From Phyllobacterium bourgognense (lineage in GTDB: Bacteria > Pseudomonadota > Alphaproteobacteria > Rhizobiales > Rhizobiaceae), in NCBI RefSeq assembly GCF_003337575.1, contig NZ_QPJM01000013.1:1-64000 (forward strand): 64,000 nucleotides of DNA, in the 5' to 3' direction. Below are positions 9,355 through 18,402 of this stretch, piece after piece (the stretch's first letter is position 1; each line of letters starts with the position of its first letter). The translations under genes and the position numbers were made by a program. The notes below the pieces were generated by a model. The model did no database searches and was not told the DNA's origin. It was given only the letters and a program-made list of their open reading frames with translations.

Positions 9355-9456
9355 TCATCCAGTTTTCTGGATTCTTACCAAGTGGTTTGGCCACTTTGTT
9401 TGACGCCTCCCTGTTAGACTCCTGAGAGCCGCCTCGTTTTTGCGGCTCTTTTTTTA
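9355..9456 (+). ncRNA. Candidate CtrA-controlled trans-acting sRNA
   Basis: Three hairpins follow in a row after a CtrA box and -10. They are 9357-9372 (6-bp stem, TTTT loop), 9380-9396 (6-bp stem, 5-nt loop) and 9425-9449 (8-bp stem) with a seven-T tail. A single-stranded CU-rich stretch (GCCTCCCT, 9405-9412) between the second and third stems could pair with Shine-Dalgarno sequences. No open frame of note is present, and opgC ends 57 bp before. The three-stem layout resembles rhizobial sRNAs such as EcpR1, but homology cannot be shown by eye. Confidence 0.5.
9425..9456 (+). terminator. Intrinsic terminator
   Basis: The stem AGAGCCGC/GCGGCTCT (9425-9432 and 9442-9449) has a 9-nt loop and is followed by a run of seven T. 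It ends the candidate sRNA and could also serve opgC read-through. Confidence 0.8.
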
Positions 9457-9472
9457 TGTTCATATCCAAAGT

Positions 9473-9499
9473 TTAAGCCTGACGTTAACCCTTTATTAA
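9473..9499 (+). promoter_or_regulatory. Triple TTAA CtrA-type site before rcdA
   Basis: TTAA occurs at 9473, 9485 and 9496, giving TTAA-N8-TTAA-N7-TTAA. The second pair is a perfect CtrA consensus. Exactly the same 27-bp geometry is found before pal at 18294-18320. It lies about 150 bp before the rcdA start. Confidence 0.6.
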
Positions 9500-9649
9500 G
9501 GATAAACTTGCGCTGCTGTGAGGATGCAGGCAGGTTGCTGGGGACTACTGCTCGCCGACCGTTGTGATACCTCGCTTGCTGTTCCAGTAAGGGAGCACTG
9601 CTTTGGAAAAATCGCGGATCGTGGCAGCGCATTTTAGGTGACAGGGCGT

Positions 9650-10183
9650 ATGATGACCGAACAGGAATTCCACGTAGACAACACGATAAGACTTGCAGAG
9701 CGTATGGTCCGCTCGGAGAGTTTCAATCATCTCTACGATGAAGGCATGAGTCTCGTGGAAGAAGCCGCATTCTACCTTGATGGCGAGGGCCGCGAGGCGG
9801 CCAAACGTCTGTCGCGCATTGCGGCGACGCTTTACGCGGCGGAATCGATGCGGCTGACGACACGTCTGATGCAGGTCGCATCATGGCTGCTTTTGCAACG
9901 GGCGTCGCGTAGCGGTGAGATGACCCTCGAACAGGTGCTTTCTGAAAAAGCCAAGGTTCGGCTTGATACGGATTCGGCGCCCGAAACGGTTATTGGCTGG
10001 GATGAAATTCCGCTATCCTATTGTGATATCGTGCACCGCTCGTTGCGCCTGCAGGCACGCGTTCGCCAAATGGACGATGAGATTTACAATGATGGTGCCC
10101 GTACCGAGCAAAAACGGGCTCTCTCGACCAATCCTGTATCCGATCAGATCAGTTTGTTGGCGACGGCATTCGGCCACCGTTAA
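9650..10183 (+). CDS. rcdA: RcdA, regulator of CtrA degradation (DUF1465)
   Basis: The 177-aa helical protein matches the DUF1465/RcdA family along its length. It has the N-terminal LAERMVRSESFNHLYDEGM region and a central EGREAAKRLSR helix. In Caulobacter, RcdA is an adaptor that helps deliver CtrA and other substrates to ClpXP with CpdR and PopA. ATG 9650 (followed by a second ATG at 9653) has an AGGTGACAGGG ribosome-site region. GTG 9638 is also in frame. A CtrA-type site upstream suggests a feedback loop. It precedes ruvC by 74 bp. Confidence 0.88.
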   Translation: MMTEQEFHVDNTIRLAERMVRSESFNHLYDEGMSLVEEAAFYLDGEGREAAKRLSRIAATLYAAESMRLTTRLMQVASWLLLQRASRSGEMTLEQVLSEKAKVRLDTDSAPETVIGWDEIPLSYCDIVHRSLRLQARVRQMDDEIYNDGARTEQKRALSTNPVSDQISLLATAFGHR

Positions 10184-10257
10184 CGACGCAGAGATTTGTT
10201 TCTCTTTTGTTCACCTTTCTGCTGTCAAGATGTGTGACACATGGATAAGGTTCGGGC

Positions 10258-10785
10258 ATGAAAGAAGCGATTCGTATTATCGGAATTGACCCAGGTCTCC
10301 GGCGGACAGGCTGGGGTATCATCGAGACGTTGGGAAATTCACTACGTTTTGTTGCAGCAGGCACCGTTCTTTCAGACGCCAAGCTCGACCTCGCCTCTCG
10401 TCTCTGTCAATTGCATGATGGTCTTGCCGGTGTGATTCACGCGATGATGCCGCATGAATCAGCCGTAGAACATACCTTCGTCAACAAGGATGCCACGGCG
10501 ACGCTCAAGCTCGGTCAAGCTCGCGGGATCGCACTGCTCGTACCCGCGCTTGCTGGGCTCCATGTTGCCGAGTATGCGCCTAATGCAGTCAAGAAAGCTG
10601 TTATCGGTGTCGGGCACGGGGAGAAAAAACAGATTCACATGATGGTGAAAGTGTTGATGCCGAAGGCTATATTCGACACCGACGATGCCGCAGATGCACT
10701 GGCGGTTGCCATTTGCCACGCACATCATCGGCAAAGCGCAATCGGGCGTATTGCCATCGAACAGAAACTGGCGGCACTCGGATGA
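10258..10785 (+). CDS. ruvC: Holliday junction resolvase RuvC
   Basis: The 175-aa RNase-H-fold endonuclease has the acidic catalytic residues in place: D11 in [15 protein letters not shown]71 in [10 protein letters not shown], and the [12 protein letters not shown] cluster near 140-151. It cuts Holliday junctions after RuvAB branch migration. Its stop overlaps the start of ruvA by 4 bases (ATGA), so translation is coupled. Length is normal for the family. Confidence 0.97.
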   Translation: MKEAIRIIGIDPGLRRTGWGIIETLGNSLRFVAAGTVLSDAKLDLASRLCQLHDGLAGVIHAMMPHESAVEHTFVNKDATATLKLGQARGIALLVPALAGLHVAEYAPNAVKKAVIGVGHGEKKQIHMMVKVLMPKAIFDTDDAADALAVAICHAHHRQSAIGRIAIEQKLAALG

Positions 10786-11399
10786 TCGGAAAGCTCAAAG
10801 GTACGGTCGACGAAATCGGCGAGGACCATGTGATGGTCGATGTGCATGGCGTATGTTACGTCGCCTTCTGCTCGGCCCGGACACTTTCCAACATGCCGGG
10901 CCCGGGCGAGGCGGTTGTCTTGCTCATTGAAACGTATGTGCGCGAAGATTTGATACGCCTGTTTGGGTTTGGCACCGCGCTTGAGCGCGAGTGGTTCCGC
11001 TTGCTGCAAAGCGTCCAGGGTATTGGCGCCAAGGTTGCGCTGAGCGTTCTCGGAACATTAACACCGTCTGATCTGGCCAACGCCATAGCGCTGCGCGATA
11101 TCGCCATGGTCAGCCGGGCGCCGGGCGTTGGCAAGCGGGTCGCCGAACGCATCGTAACGGAACTGAAGAACAAGGCACCAGCCTTTGCCGGTGAGGCGAT
11201 GGGGACGATCGGGCTCAAGCAGGAATTGGGCGAGGGCGTTGCTCCCGCTCCGGTGACGGATGCAGTGTCGGCTTTGACTAATCTCGGTTATTCACGTGAT
11301 CAGGCGGCCAACGCCATTGCCGCTGTGATGAAGGATGCTGGTGAGGGGGCCGATTCTACCAAGTTGATCCGGCTTGGCCTGAAGGAGTTGTCACGCTGA
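10782..11399 (+). CDS. ruvA: Holliday junction helicase subunit RuvA
   Basis: The 205-aa protein has an N-terminal OB fold ([13 protein letters not shown]), two helix-hairpin-helix elements (around 70-140, including [13 protein letters not shown] and [13 protein letters not shown]) and the C-terminal three-helix domain that binds RuvB (around 155-205). ATG 10782 overlaps the end of ruvC. RuvA tetramers hold the junction open for RuvB. RuvB follows after 40 bp. Confidence 0.97.
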   Translation: MIGKLKGTVDEIGEDHVMVDVHGVCYVAFCSARTLSNMPGPGEAVVLLIETYVREDLIRLFGFGTALEREWFRLLQSVQGIGAKVALSVLGTLTPSDLANAIALRDIAMVSRAPGVGKRVAERIVTELKNKAPAFAGEAMGTIGLKQELGEGVAPAPVTDAVSALTNLGYSRDQAANAIAAVMKDAGEGADSTKLIRLGLKELSR

Positions 11400-11439
11400 T
11401 GCGGTTGTTTGAACAAGCAGCTTATGCCAAGACACGCGA

Positions 11440-12480
11440 ATGAGTGATGCCAGCCGCCTGATTTCGCCGGACAAACGTGGCGAGGATCTCGATACCTCGC
11501 TGCGGCCGCAGACCCTTGCCGATTTTGTTGGGCAGGCGGCGGCACGCGCCAATCTGAAGGTCTTCATTGAAGCAGCGAAGTCGCGTGGCGAAGCACTTGA
11601 CCATGTGTTGTTCGTCGGGCCGCCTGGACTTGGCAAAACCACCTTGGCGCAAATCATGGCCAAGGAACTAGGCGTCAACTTTCGCTCGACCTCGGGACCG
11701 GTTATTGCAAAGGCCGGGGATCTCGCCGCGCTTTTGACCAATCTCGAAGAGAACGATGTTCTCTTTATCGATGAAATCCACCGTCTCAATCCGGCAATCG
11801 AAGAGATTCTCTATCCGGCAATGGAAGACTACCAGCTCGATCTGATCATCGGTGAGGGACCTGCCGCCCGTTCGGTAAAAATTGATCTCGCCAAATTTAC
11901 GCTGGTTGCCGCGACAACGAGGCTAGGGCTTTTGACCACGCCGTTGCGAGATCGCTTCGGTATCCCTATCCGGCTCAATTTCTATACGGTCGAAGAACTG
12001 GAGCATATCGTGCGGCGCGGGGCACGGATCATGGGTATTGGCGTCACCGATGACGGAGCGCTGGAAGTTGCTCGCCGTGCACGCGGTACACCCCGTATCG
12101 CCGGACGTCTTCTGCGCCGCGTGCGGGATTTCGCTATTGTCGACGGCAAAGACAAGATCGACCGCGAAACGGCGGATTCGGCACTGTTGCGCCTTGAGGT
12201 TGATTCGCTCGGCCTGGACCAGCTCGACCGGCGTTATCTTGCCATGATAGCGCACAATTTCGGCGGCGGGCCGGTTGGTATCGAAACGATTGCCGCCGGG
12301 CTTTCGGAACCGCGTGATGCGATCGAAGACATCATCGAGCCGTATCTTATCCAGCAGGGATTCATTCAGCGCACACCACGCGGGCGGGTTCTGACCGTCA
12401 ATGCCTGGAAACACCTCGGCCTCAACGCTCCGGCGGATATTATCCAGCAGCAGATCAACCTTTTCCAGGAAGACAGCTGA
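11440..12480 (+). CDS. ruvB: Holliday junction helicase subunit RuvB
   Basis: This 346-aa AAA+ ATPase motor for branch migration has Walker A GPPGLGKT at 60-67, Walker B FIDEIHRL near 109-116, sensor 1 ([11 protein letters not shown]) and a C-terminal winged-helix DNA-binding domain. Its stop codon is immediately followed by the stop of the convergent GH5 gene, with no spacer. It is the last gene of the ruvCAB operon. Confidence 0.97.
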   Translation: MSDASRLISPDKRGEDLDTSLRPQTLADFVGQAAARANLKVFIEAAKSRGEALDHVLFVGPPGLGKTTLAQIMAKELGVNFRSTSGPVIAKAGDLAALLTNLEENDVLFIDEIHRLNPAIEEILYPAMEDYQLDLIIGEGPAARSVKIDLAKFTLVAATTRLGLLTTPLRDRFGIPIRLNFYTVEELEHIVRRGARIMGIGVTDDGALEVARRARGTPRIAGRLLRRVRDFAIVDGKDKIDRETADSALLRLEVDSLGLDQLDRRYLAMIAHNFGGGPVGIETIAAGLSEPRDAIEDIIEPYLIQQGFIQRTPRGRVLTVNAWKHLGLNAPADIIQQQINLFQEDS

Positions 12481-13722
12481 TTAAGGGGTCTTTAGCCCCA
12501 AACCTTTCAGAATAACCGGATCGAGCACTCGCTGTTTGTCATCGAGTGTAATGCCGAAAGCACCACCCCATGACCACACCGACCAGGGGAAGCCGCGTTT
12601 GCGCGCGGCTTCGGTCATATCTTTCATATAAGAAGCGCGCCAGTCTGACGGCATGCGAAACTTCTTCTGATACTCCCTGCGTATCATGCCGAATTCGCCC
12701 AGGAAAATGCGCTCGGGGGGGATGTTGTTGTTCTTTCCCCACGCTGCCGCCTTGTCGAATGGTTCATCCAAAGCGGCGAGAACTTCTTTATAGGTGGTCA
12801 CGCCGCCAGCCATTTCGTTGAACCCGACGAGCAGTTCCTCCCGGCGCTCCTTAGGGGCTTTGGTCTCGATTGTTTTCCGAATCGCTGCGAGACGCTCTTC
12901 AAATGCTTTTTCGCCCATCAAATCCGGCGGGTAGGGCAAGCCTTCGACATAGCTCATGGAATCCCCGGTCCAGTCGGCACCTTGATGCGTCAGGACATAA
13001 GGTTCATAGGAATGAAAGGTCCAGATGACATTGTGATCGGCAATGGAAGCAGGATCAACCTTTTCCAGCCCATACGCACTCGACCAGCAGCCGCCAGACA
13101 AAATCAGTGTATGATTTGGCGCTGCCCCACGAGCCGCCCTATGCAACTGCATCAACATCGCGGGCCATTTGGGGAAAAGTGTGGGGTCGCAGTCGATCAC
13201 CGGCTCATTGAACGGTTCAAATGCAGTGGTTGCCGCATCCGTATCGGACAGCGCTTTGCCGAGCCGCCCGACCATCTGCACATATCGTGTGAAGAGTGCT
13301 TCGTCAGCCAGGATGTGGTTTGTGTCCACCTTGCGATCGTCGCTCGGAATTGAATGAAAATCGACAATCACCTTCAGTCCTGCCTTGTGCAGCACGTCGA
13401 CTGTTTCGAGTGTCTCGGCGATCAATTTTTTTACGCGATCTTCCGATGCGTCCTCCAGGAAGATTGCGGGATCGATTGGCATACGGACGAAGTCAAAACC
13501 CGCCGTTCGTATATGCTCCAGATCGCTGATAGTAGTGCCCTGCCGCCATTCGGGGAAGTTATCGAGGACAGACGCTTCGTCCCAGCGATCAGGCCTGGGC
13601 CATGTGGTCCATAGCTCGAGATTGAGACCTCGTTGCATGGTGAAAGTAGTAGCTGATCCAGCCACAGAACCGGCGACCAGACAGAGGAGACAAAGGAGGA
13701 CTCGCAGCAGTGTGAAAACCAA
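12481..13722 (-). CDS. Secreted glycoside hydrolase family 5 protein
   Basis: The protein is about 413 aa. A hydrophobic leader (about 2-22, LLRVLLCLLCLVAG) precedes a GH5-type TIM barrel. The acid/base Glu is in FEPFNEP and the nucleophile Glu in FLGEFGM. The family cleaves beta-1,4 or beta-1,3 glucans and related chains; the substrate is not predictable. No ATG gives a signal peptide. I chose TTG 13722, with GAAGAG just upstream, because translation from it yields a clean leader. ATG 13638 would remove the leader, and the open frame to 13824 would overlap divergent ybgC. It is isolated in its strand, between ruvB and ybgC. Confidence 0.75.
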   Translation of the reverse strand: MVFTLLRVLLCLLCLVAGSVAGSATTFTMQRGLNLELWTTWPRPDRWDEASVLDNFPEWRQGTTISDLEHIRTAGFDFVRMPIDPAIFLEDASEDRVKKLIAETLETVDVLHKAGLKVIVDFHSIPSDDRKVDTNHILADEALFTRYVQMVGRLGKALSDTDAATTAFEPFNEPVIDCDPTLFPKWPAMLMQLHRAARGAAPNHTLILSGGCWSSAYGLEKVDPASIADHNVIWTFHSYEPYVLTHQGADWTGDSMSYVEGLPYPPDLMGEKAFEERLAAIRKTIETKAPKERREELLVGFNEMAGGVTTYKEVLAALDEPFDKAAAWGKNNNIPPERIFLGEFGMIRREYQKKFRMPSDWRASYMKDMTEAARKRGFPWSVWSWGGAFGITLDDKQRVLDPVILKGLGLKTP

Positions 13723-13789
13723 CTCTTCGTATCCTATTTCGTGGGGACTATGGACAAAATGCCTACCAAGGCTGCAAAAAGGAAGGGCT

Positions 13790-14263
13790 ATGGTCGAAAA
13801 CAATTCTTCATCATTAATCGCCACTGGATTGGCCGGGGAGCTTACGGATGCTGGCCATCGCTTGCTGGCGCGCGTTTATTATGCCGACACGGATTTTTCC
13901 GGACTTGTCTATCACGCCCGCTATCTCGAATTTTTGGAGCGGGGCCGTACCGATTATTTGCGCCTTCTCGGCGTGCACCATTCAGAGCTTGTTGACGGGA
14001 AACTTGGCGAAAGCATCGTTTGGGTGGTCCGGCGTATGGAAATAGACTTCAAATCTGCGGCAAGGATCGATGATGTATTGACGATCAAGACGCGAACAGC
14101 GGAAATATCTGGCGCAAGGGTGCGGATGGCGCAGGCCATAAAACGAGGAGATGATCTTCTTATTTCGGCGATCGTAGAGGCGGCCATGATTAACGGTGCC
14201 GGCCGGCCGCGACGATTTCCGCCGGAGTGGATCAAACTTTTTCAGCCAGCTTCGAAGAAATAA
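13790..14263 (+). CDS. ybgC: Tol-Pal associated acyl-CoA thioesterase YbgC
   Basis: The 157-aa hot-dog-fold thioesterase has the 4-hydroxybenzoyl-CoA thioesterase signature VYYADTDFSGLVYHARYLEFLERGRTD in pieces: the catalytic Asp sits in YADTDFSG and the conserved YHARYLEF follows. YbgC hydrolyses short-chain acyl-CoAs and is linked to phospholipid metabolism and the Tol complex. The start has an AAGGAAGG site. It heads the tol block, with a 235-bp gap before tolQ that probably carries a second promoter. Confidence 0.92.
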   Translation: MVENNSSSLIATGLAGELTDAGHRLLARVYYADTDFSGLVYHARYLEFLERGRTDYLRLLGVHHSELVDGKLGESIVWVVRRMEIDFKSAARIDDVLTIKTRTAEISGARVRMAQAIKRGDDLLISAIVEAAMINGAGRPRRFPPEWIKLFQPASKK

Positions 14264-14498
14264 GCGCTGATAATTGCCCGTTGCCCTCAAAACATAAACT
14301 CATCCTTAACCATAACAAATCATGAATAAGACGTGCAGACGACAGGTTTCACGTTAACGCCTTCGTTTTACCAAAATTAACGTAAAGAAGCCGCGTTATG
14401 GTTACTGGAAAATTCCGGTTTTAAGCGTGGCTCATCTGGATTGAGACGATTGCGCCCCCGGTCGACACGCCGGGTTTTCGGATTCGAGGATTGTAGAT

Positions 14499-15206
14499 AT
14501 GGAAAATTTAGCGGTTGCCGTTCAGACATCGGACATGTCCTTGTGGGGGCTGTTCTGGCAGGCTGGGTTTGTCGTCAAGCTTGTGATGGTGGGTCTGCTC
14601 GGCGCGTCGATCTGGACCTGGGCGATTATCATCGACAAAATTCTTGGATTTGGCCGGGCAAAGCGCGCCTTCGACCGTTTCGAGCAAATATTCTGGTCAG
14701 GGCAATCTCTTGAAGAGCTCTACCGCAACCTTGGTGATAAACGCACCACGGGCATGGGCTCAATTTTCATTGCTGCCATGCGGGAATGGAAGAAATCGTT
14801 TGAAAAGGGCGCGCGTTCGCCAATCGCACTGCAAATGCGTATCGACAAGGCGATGGATGTGGCGCTGGCCCGGGAAAGCGACTACCTCGCAGCGCGACTG
14901 ACGTTCCTCGCAACCATCGGCTCGGCTGGACCGTTTATCGGTCTGTTCGGCACGGTTATTGGTATCATGACCTCGTTCATGGGCATCGCGGGGTCAAAAT
15001 CGACCAGCCTTGCTGTTGTTGCACCAGGTATCGCCGAGGCACTGCTGGCAACGGCCATCGGCCTGGTCGCCGCCATTCCGGCGGTTATCGCCTACAACAA
15101 GCTTTCGAGCGACGCTGGAAAACTGACTGCGCGCATGGAAGGCTTCGCTGATGAATTCTCCGCCATACTCTCGCGGCAAATCGATGAGAAACTGCCGCGG
15201 GCTTGA
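14499..15206 (+). CDS. tolQ: TolQ inner-membrane proton-channel subunit
   Basis: The 235-aa protein has three membrane segments: about 18-45, then 135-160 and 170-195. The helices hold the TolQ/ExbB pattern LATIGSAGPFIGLFGTVIGIM and APGIAEALLATAIGLVAAIPAV. With TolR and TolA it uses the proton gradient to drive outer-membrane invagination at division. GAGGATTGTAGAT precedes the ATG. It is distinct from the MotA-like gene at 1239. Confidence 0.95.
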   Translation: MENLAVAVQTSDMSLWGLFWQAGFVVKLVMVGLLGASIWTWAIIIDKILGFGRAKRAFDRFEQIFWSGQSLEELYRNLGDKRTTGMGSIFIAAMREWKKSFEKGARSPIALQMRIDKAMDVALARESDYLAARLTFLATIGSAGPFIGLFGTVIGIMTSFMGIAGSKSTSLAVVAPGIAEALLATAIGLVAAIPAVIAYNKLSSDAGKLTARMEGFADEFSAILSRQIDEKLPRA

Positions 15207-15251
15207 GTAACCGTCCAGTAAACCGATACAGAAATTGTGGGATTTGGTGCC

Positions 15252-15701
15252 ATGGGCATGTCGATAGGTAACAACGGTTCTTCAGGTGGACGCAGGCGTC
15301 GCGGACGCGCCAGCAAGGGCGTGATGAGCGAAATCAACGTTACGCCGCTCGTTGACGTCATGCTCGTATTGCTGATCATCTTCATGGTGACGGCACCGAT
15401 GATGACCGTGGGCGTTCCAATCGATATGCCGGAAACATCGGCACAGACCCTCAACAGCGAAGCTGACCCAATCTACGTAACGATCAATCAACAGGGGCAG
15501 ATCTACCTGCAGGAAACCGAGATTCCGCTGGAGGAGATCGTTCCGAAACTGCAGGCAATTGCCAAGACTGGCTACAACGAACGCATTTTCGTCAAGGGTG
15601 ATAAATCCGCCGACTACGGCACGATCATGAAGGTCATGGCACAGATTTCTGGCTCAGGTTTCAAGAATATCGGTCTCGTCAGTCTTCCGGAGGTTAACTG
15701 A
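15252..15701 (+). CDS. tolR: TolR inner-membrane protein
   Basis: The 149-aa protein starts with an Arg-rich cytoplasmic tail (RRRRGRASKG). One membrane helix (about 31-52) contains the proton-carrying D35 in INVTPLVDVMLVLL. A periplasmic ExbD/TolR domain binds peptidoglycan. ATG 15252 is preferred; GTG 15237 and ATG 15258 are in frame. It lies 45 bp after tolQ and 6 bp before tolA. Confidence 0.94.
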   Translation: MGMSIGNNGSSGGRRRRGRASKGVMSEINVTPLVDVMLVLLIIFMVTAPMMTVGVPIDMPETSAQTLNSEADPIYVTINQQGQIYLQETEIPLEEIVPKLQAIAKTGYNERIFVKGDKSADYGTIMKVMAQISGSGFKNIGLVSLPEVN

Positions 15702-15707
15702 TCAACC

Positions 15708-16817
15708 ATGCGGGCTAGCGTCACATCCTCCGCAATTATCCACGCTGTGGTCATCGGCTGGGGCCTTCTGTCGTTTTCAACGCCGACACCAATGGATATG
15801 GCGAATTCGGAGTCTATGCCGATCGATATCGTTTCAGATATAAGCCAACTGCAGAAGGGCGATAAAAAGGCAGACAGGGCCGAAAAGCCTGCACCCAAGC
15901 CCACCCAAAAACCACAGACAATTCCGGAGGCTCAGAGCGTCGGCGACAGTGAAGTGGACGCAGACATCAAACCTGCTCCAGAGACGAAACCAAAACCGAT
16001 CGAAGCTGCACAGGCGCCGAGGCCTTCGGATGCACCAGTAGCTAAGCCAGATCCGCTGCTGGAACCGAAGCCCGAAGTCAAGCCAGAGCCCAAACCAATC
16101 CCTGTACCGGCAACGGAGGTAAAGACCGAGCCCGCTCCGAAGGAAGAGGTAAAGCCGGATCCAGTGGCCGAGGCGATCAATGAGACCAAATCCGAGCCAG
16201 CGCCAAAAGAGGAAGCGAAGCCTACTCCGACACCTCCGGTAGACAAGCCTGCGGAAGAGGCATTCAAGCTGCCCGATACGGTCGCTAAGCCTGAAGCCAA
16301 ACCGACGCCGCCGGCGCAGACCGCGAAAACGCCGGATCGCAAGGAGGTTCAGGAGAAGCCCAAACCGACGCAAACGGCGGCGACACCCTCCAAAGATAAA
16401 GACGGTATCGCTGATCAAGTCGCAGAGCTTCTGAACAAACAGCAGCCGTCGGCTGGAGGCGCCAAGCGATCAAGCGATCAGGCCTCTCTTGGAGCGAACA
16501 AGGCTACGGGAGGTTCAAAGCTCAGCCAAAGCGAGATGGATGCCCTGAAGGGTCTCATTGAAGGAAACTGGAACAAGCCAGTGGGAGCTGAAGAGACCCC
16601 TGAAATGATTATCGTTGTGAAATTCAGGCTGACGCAGGATGGGGAGATCGACGGTCGGCCCGAGGTCAGCGGCAGCGGCGGTGACTCCGGATTATTGGAT
16701 GCCGTAAAGAGCAGTGCCTTGCGGGCGGTGATGAAATCAGCGCCGTTTAACCTGCCTCAAGATAAATACGACACCTGGTCGAGCGTTGAACTGACGTTCC
16801 ATCCCGGTGCTACCTGA
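15708..16817 (+). CDS. tolA: TolA envelope-spanning protein
   Basis: The 369-aa protein has an N-terminal membrane helix (about 6-24). A long Pro/Lys/Glu-rich periplasmic spacer follows (about 50-255), with repeated units such as EPAPKEE(V/A)KP. A C-terminal TolA/TonB-like domain (about 275-369, with [14 protein letters not shown]) contacts TolB and Pal. The rod is proline-rich rather than the Ala-rich helix of E. coli TolA, which is usual in this order. A GGAGG site lies at the end of tolR. Its stop overlaps an ATG at 16817. Confidence 0.92.
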   Translation: MRASVTSSAIIHAVVIGWGLLSFSTPTPMDMANSESMPIDIVSDISQLQKGDKKADRAEKPAPKPTQKPQTIPEAQSVGDSEVDADIKPAPETKPKPIEAAQAPRPSDAPVAKPDPLLEPKPEVKPEPKPIPVPATEVKTEPAPKEEVKPDPVAEAINETKSEPAPKEEAKPTPTPPVDKPAEEAFKLPDTVAKPEAKPTPPAQTAKTPDRKEVQEKPKPTQTAATPSKDKDGIADQVAELLNKQQPSAGGAKRSSDQASLGANKATGGSKLSQSEMDALKGLIEGNWNKPVGAEETPEMIIVVKFRLTQDGEIDGRPEVSGSGGDSGLLDAVKSSALRAVMKSAPFNLPQDKYDTWSSVELTFHPGAT

Positions 16818-16855
16818 TGTCGATTATAGGCCAGCCAAAAGAGGGCCCTGAACTA

Positions 16856-18172
16856 ATGCCAAAGATACTCCGGACTTTATGTGCAGCTTTCGCGATGGTC
16901 ATGGCGACCTTGATCGTGGCGACGCTACCTGCGAAAGCCCAGCTGAAACTCGATATCACCAAAGGTGTTGTCGAGCCTATGCCAATAGCAATCACGGATT
17001 TTCTTTCCGGCGATCAATTGGGTGCGAATATTTCCAATGTGATCGCTGCGGATCTTGAGCGATCCGGGTTGTTCGCACCTGTCGATAAAGGCGCTTTCAT
17101 CGAGAAGATCTCGAATCCCGATGCAGCACCACGCTTTGAGGACTGGAAGGTTATCAATGCTCAGGCCCTTGTAACGGGTCGTGTTACCAAACAAGGCGAT
17201 GGCCGTCTGAAGGCCGAATTCCGCCTTTGGGATACATTCGCCGGCCAGCAGCTTGACGGCCAACAGTTCTTTACTTCGCCAGAAAGCTGGCGCCGTGTCG
17301 CTCATATCATTGCAGATGCAATCTATGAGAAGCTCACTGGCGAGAAAGGCTATTTCGATACACGCGTTGTCTTTGTCGATGAATCCGGTACCAAGGAAAA
17401 GCGCATCAAGCGCCTCGCGATCATGGATCAGGACGGGGCCAATGTGCGCTATCTTACCAATGGCAAGGACCTTGTCCTGACGCCACGGTTTTCGCCAAGC
17501 CGTCAGGAAATCACTTACATGTCTTTCGAGGGTGGCAAGCCACAGATTTATCTTCTGCAGCTTGAAACAGGTCAGCGCGAGCTTGTCGGTAATTTCCCGG
17601 GCATGACCATTGCGCCCCGCTTCTCACCGGACGGTCAGAAGGTCGTCATGAGCCTGTTGCAGGAAGATGGGAGCGCGAACGTCTACACGATGGATTTGCG
17701 CAGTCGTACCACCACGCGCCTCACGAGTACATCAGCTATCGACACGGGTGCGTCCTATTCTCCCGATGGGAGCCAGGTGGTGTTCGAGTCGGATCGCGGC
17801 GGCCGTCCGCAGATTTACAAGATGGGTGCCGACGGTTCCAATCCGCAACGCATTTCTTTCGGAGATGGTTCTTACTCGACGCCGGTGTGGTCTCCACGCG
17901 GCGATCTGATTGCCTTCACCAAACAGTCTGGTGGCGAGTTTTCCATCGGCGTGATGAAGACCGATGGATCGGGCGAGCGAATCCTGACCAGCGGTTATCA
18001 TGACGAGGGTCCGACCTGGGCTCCAAACGGCCGCGTGCTGATGTTCTTCCGGCTGCCGCCGGGCTCCAACAGCCCCAAGCTGTCGACGGTCGATTTGACC
18101 GGTCGAAATCTGCGTCAGATCCAAACGCCAAATCTCGCGTCGGATCCTGCCTGGTCGCCACTTCTTGAATGA
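16856..18172 (+). CDS. tolB: TolB periplasmic beta-propeller
   Basis: The 438-aa protein has a signal peptide (about 1-28, ending LPAKA), an N-terminal alpha/beta domain (about 35-165) and a six-bladed propeller. Propeller repeats are of the form FSPDG...; examples are [23 protein letters not shown] and GPTWAPNG. TolB links TolA to Pal in the periplasm. I prefer ATG 16856 because it places the signal peptide at the N-terminus. ATG 16817 is in frame and would couple to the tolA stop (TGATG). Pal follows after 230 bp with its own promoter region. Confidence 0.93.
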   Translation: MPKILRTLCAAFAMVMATLIVATLPAKAQLKLDITKGVVEPMPIAITDFLSGDQLGANISNVIAADLERSGLFAPVDKGAFIEKISNPDAAPRFEDWKVINAQALVTGRVTKQGDGRLKAEFRLWDTFAGQQLDGQQFFTSPESWRRVAHIIADAIYEKLTGEKGYFDTRVVFVDESGTKEKRIKRLAIMDQDGANVRYLTNGKDLVLTPRFSPSRQEITYMSFEGGKPQIYLLQLETGQRELVGNFPGMTIAPRFSPDGQKVVMSLLQEDGSANVYTMDLRSRTTTRLTSTSAIDTGASYSPDGSQVVFESDRGGRPQIYKMGADGSNPQRISFGDGSYSTPVWSPRGDLIAFTKQSGGEFSIGVMKTDGSGERILTSGYHDEGPTWAPNGRVLMFFRLPPGSNSPKLSTVDLTGRNLRQIQTPNLASDPAWSPLLE

Positions 18173-18293
18173 ATCGGTGGAAAAACCAGTCACAACTGAC
18201 AATCGCATCAGTGTTTCAAGACATTACCGCGAATGTCGTCTTTCCGCCTCAATTTGTGCCTTTAGGGTGCAGAACACATTCTGAAATTCGCTG

Positions 18294-18320
18294 TTAATCC
18301 TGGTGTTAAGAGTGGATTAA
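18294..18320 (+). promoter_or_regulatory. Triple TTAA CtrA-type site before pal
   Basis: TTAA is found at 18294, 18306 and 18317 (TTAA-N8-TTAA-N7-TTAA). The N7 pair is a perfect CtrA consensus. The spacing is identical to the site before rcdA (9473-9499). The pal start is 82 bp downstream. Confidence 0.6.
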
Positions 18321-18402
18321 CCCTGTTTCTGAACCGGGCCTTAACCTCGATATGGTTACTGCTTGTTCACCGAAACAATTCAATTCTTAAGGAGTCCAGG
18401 CT

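Noticed and set aside
14264-14498. CtrA box before tolQ
   Set aside because: TTAA half-sites (TTAACCAT near 14307, TTAACG near 14353 and 14375) are present but no pair has the N7 spacing.
15834-16418. Minus-strand open frame of 194 codons rich in Arg, Leu, Phe
   Set aside because: It is the antisense shadow of the repetitive Pro/Lys/Glu-rich part of tolA; no start signal or family pattern.
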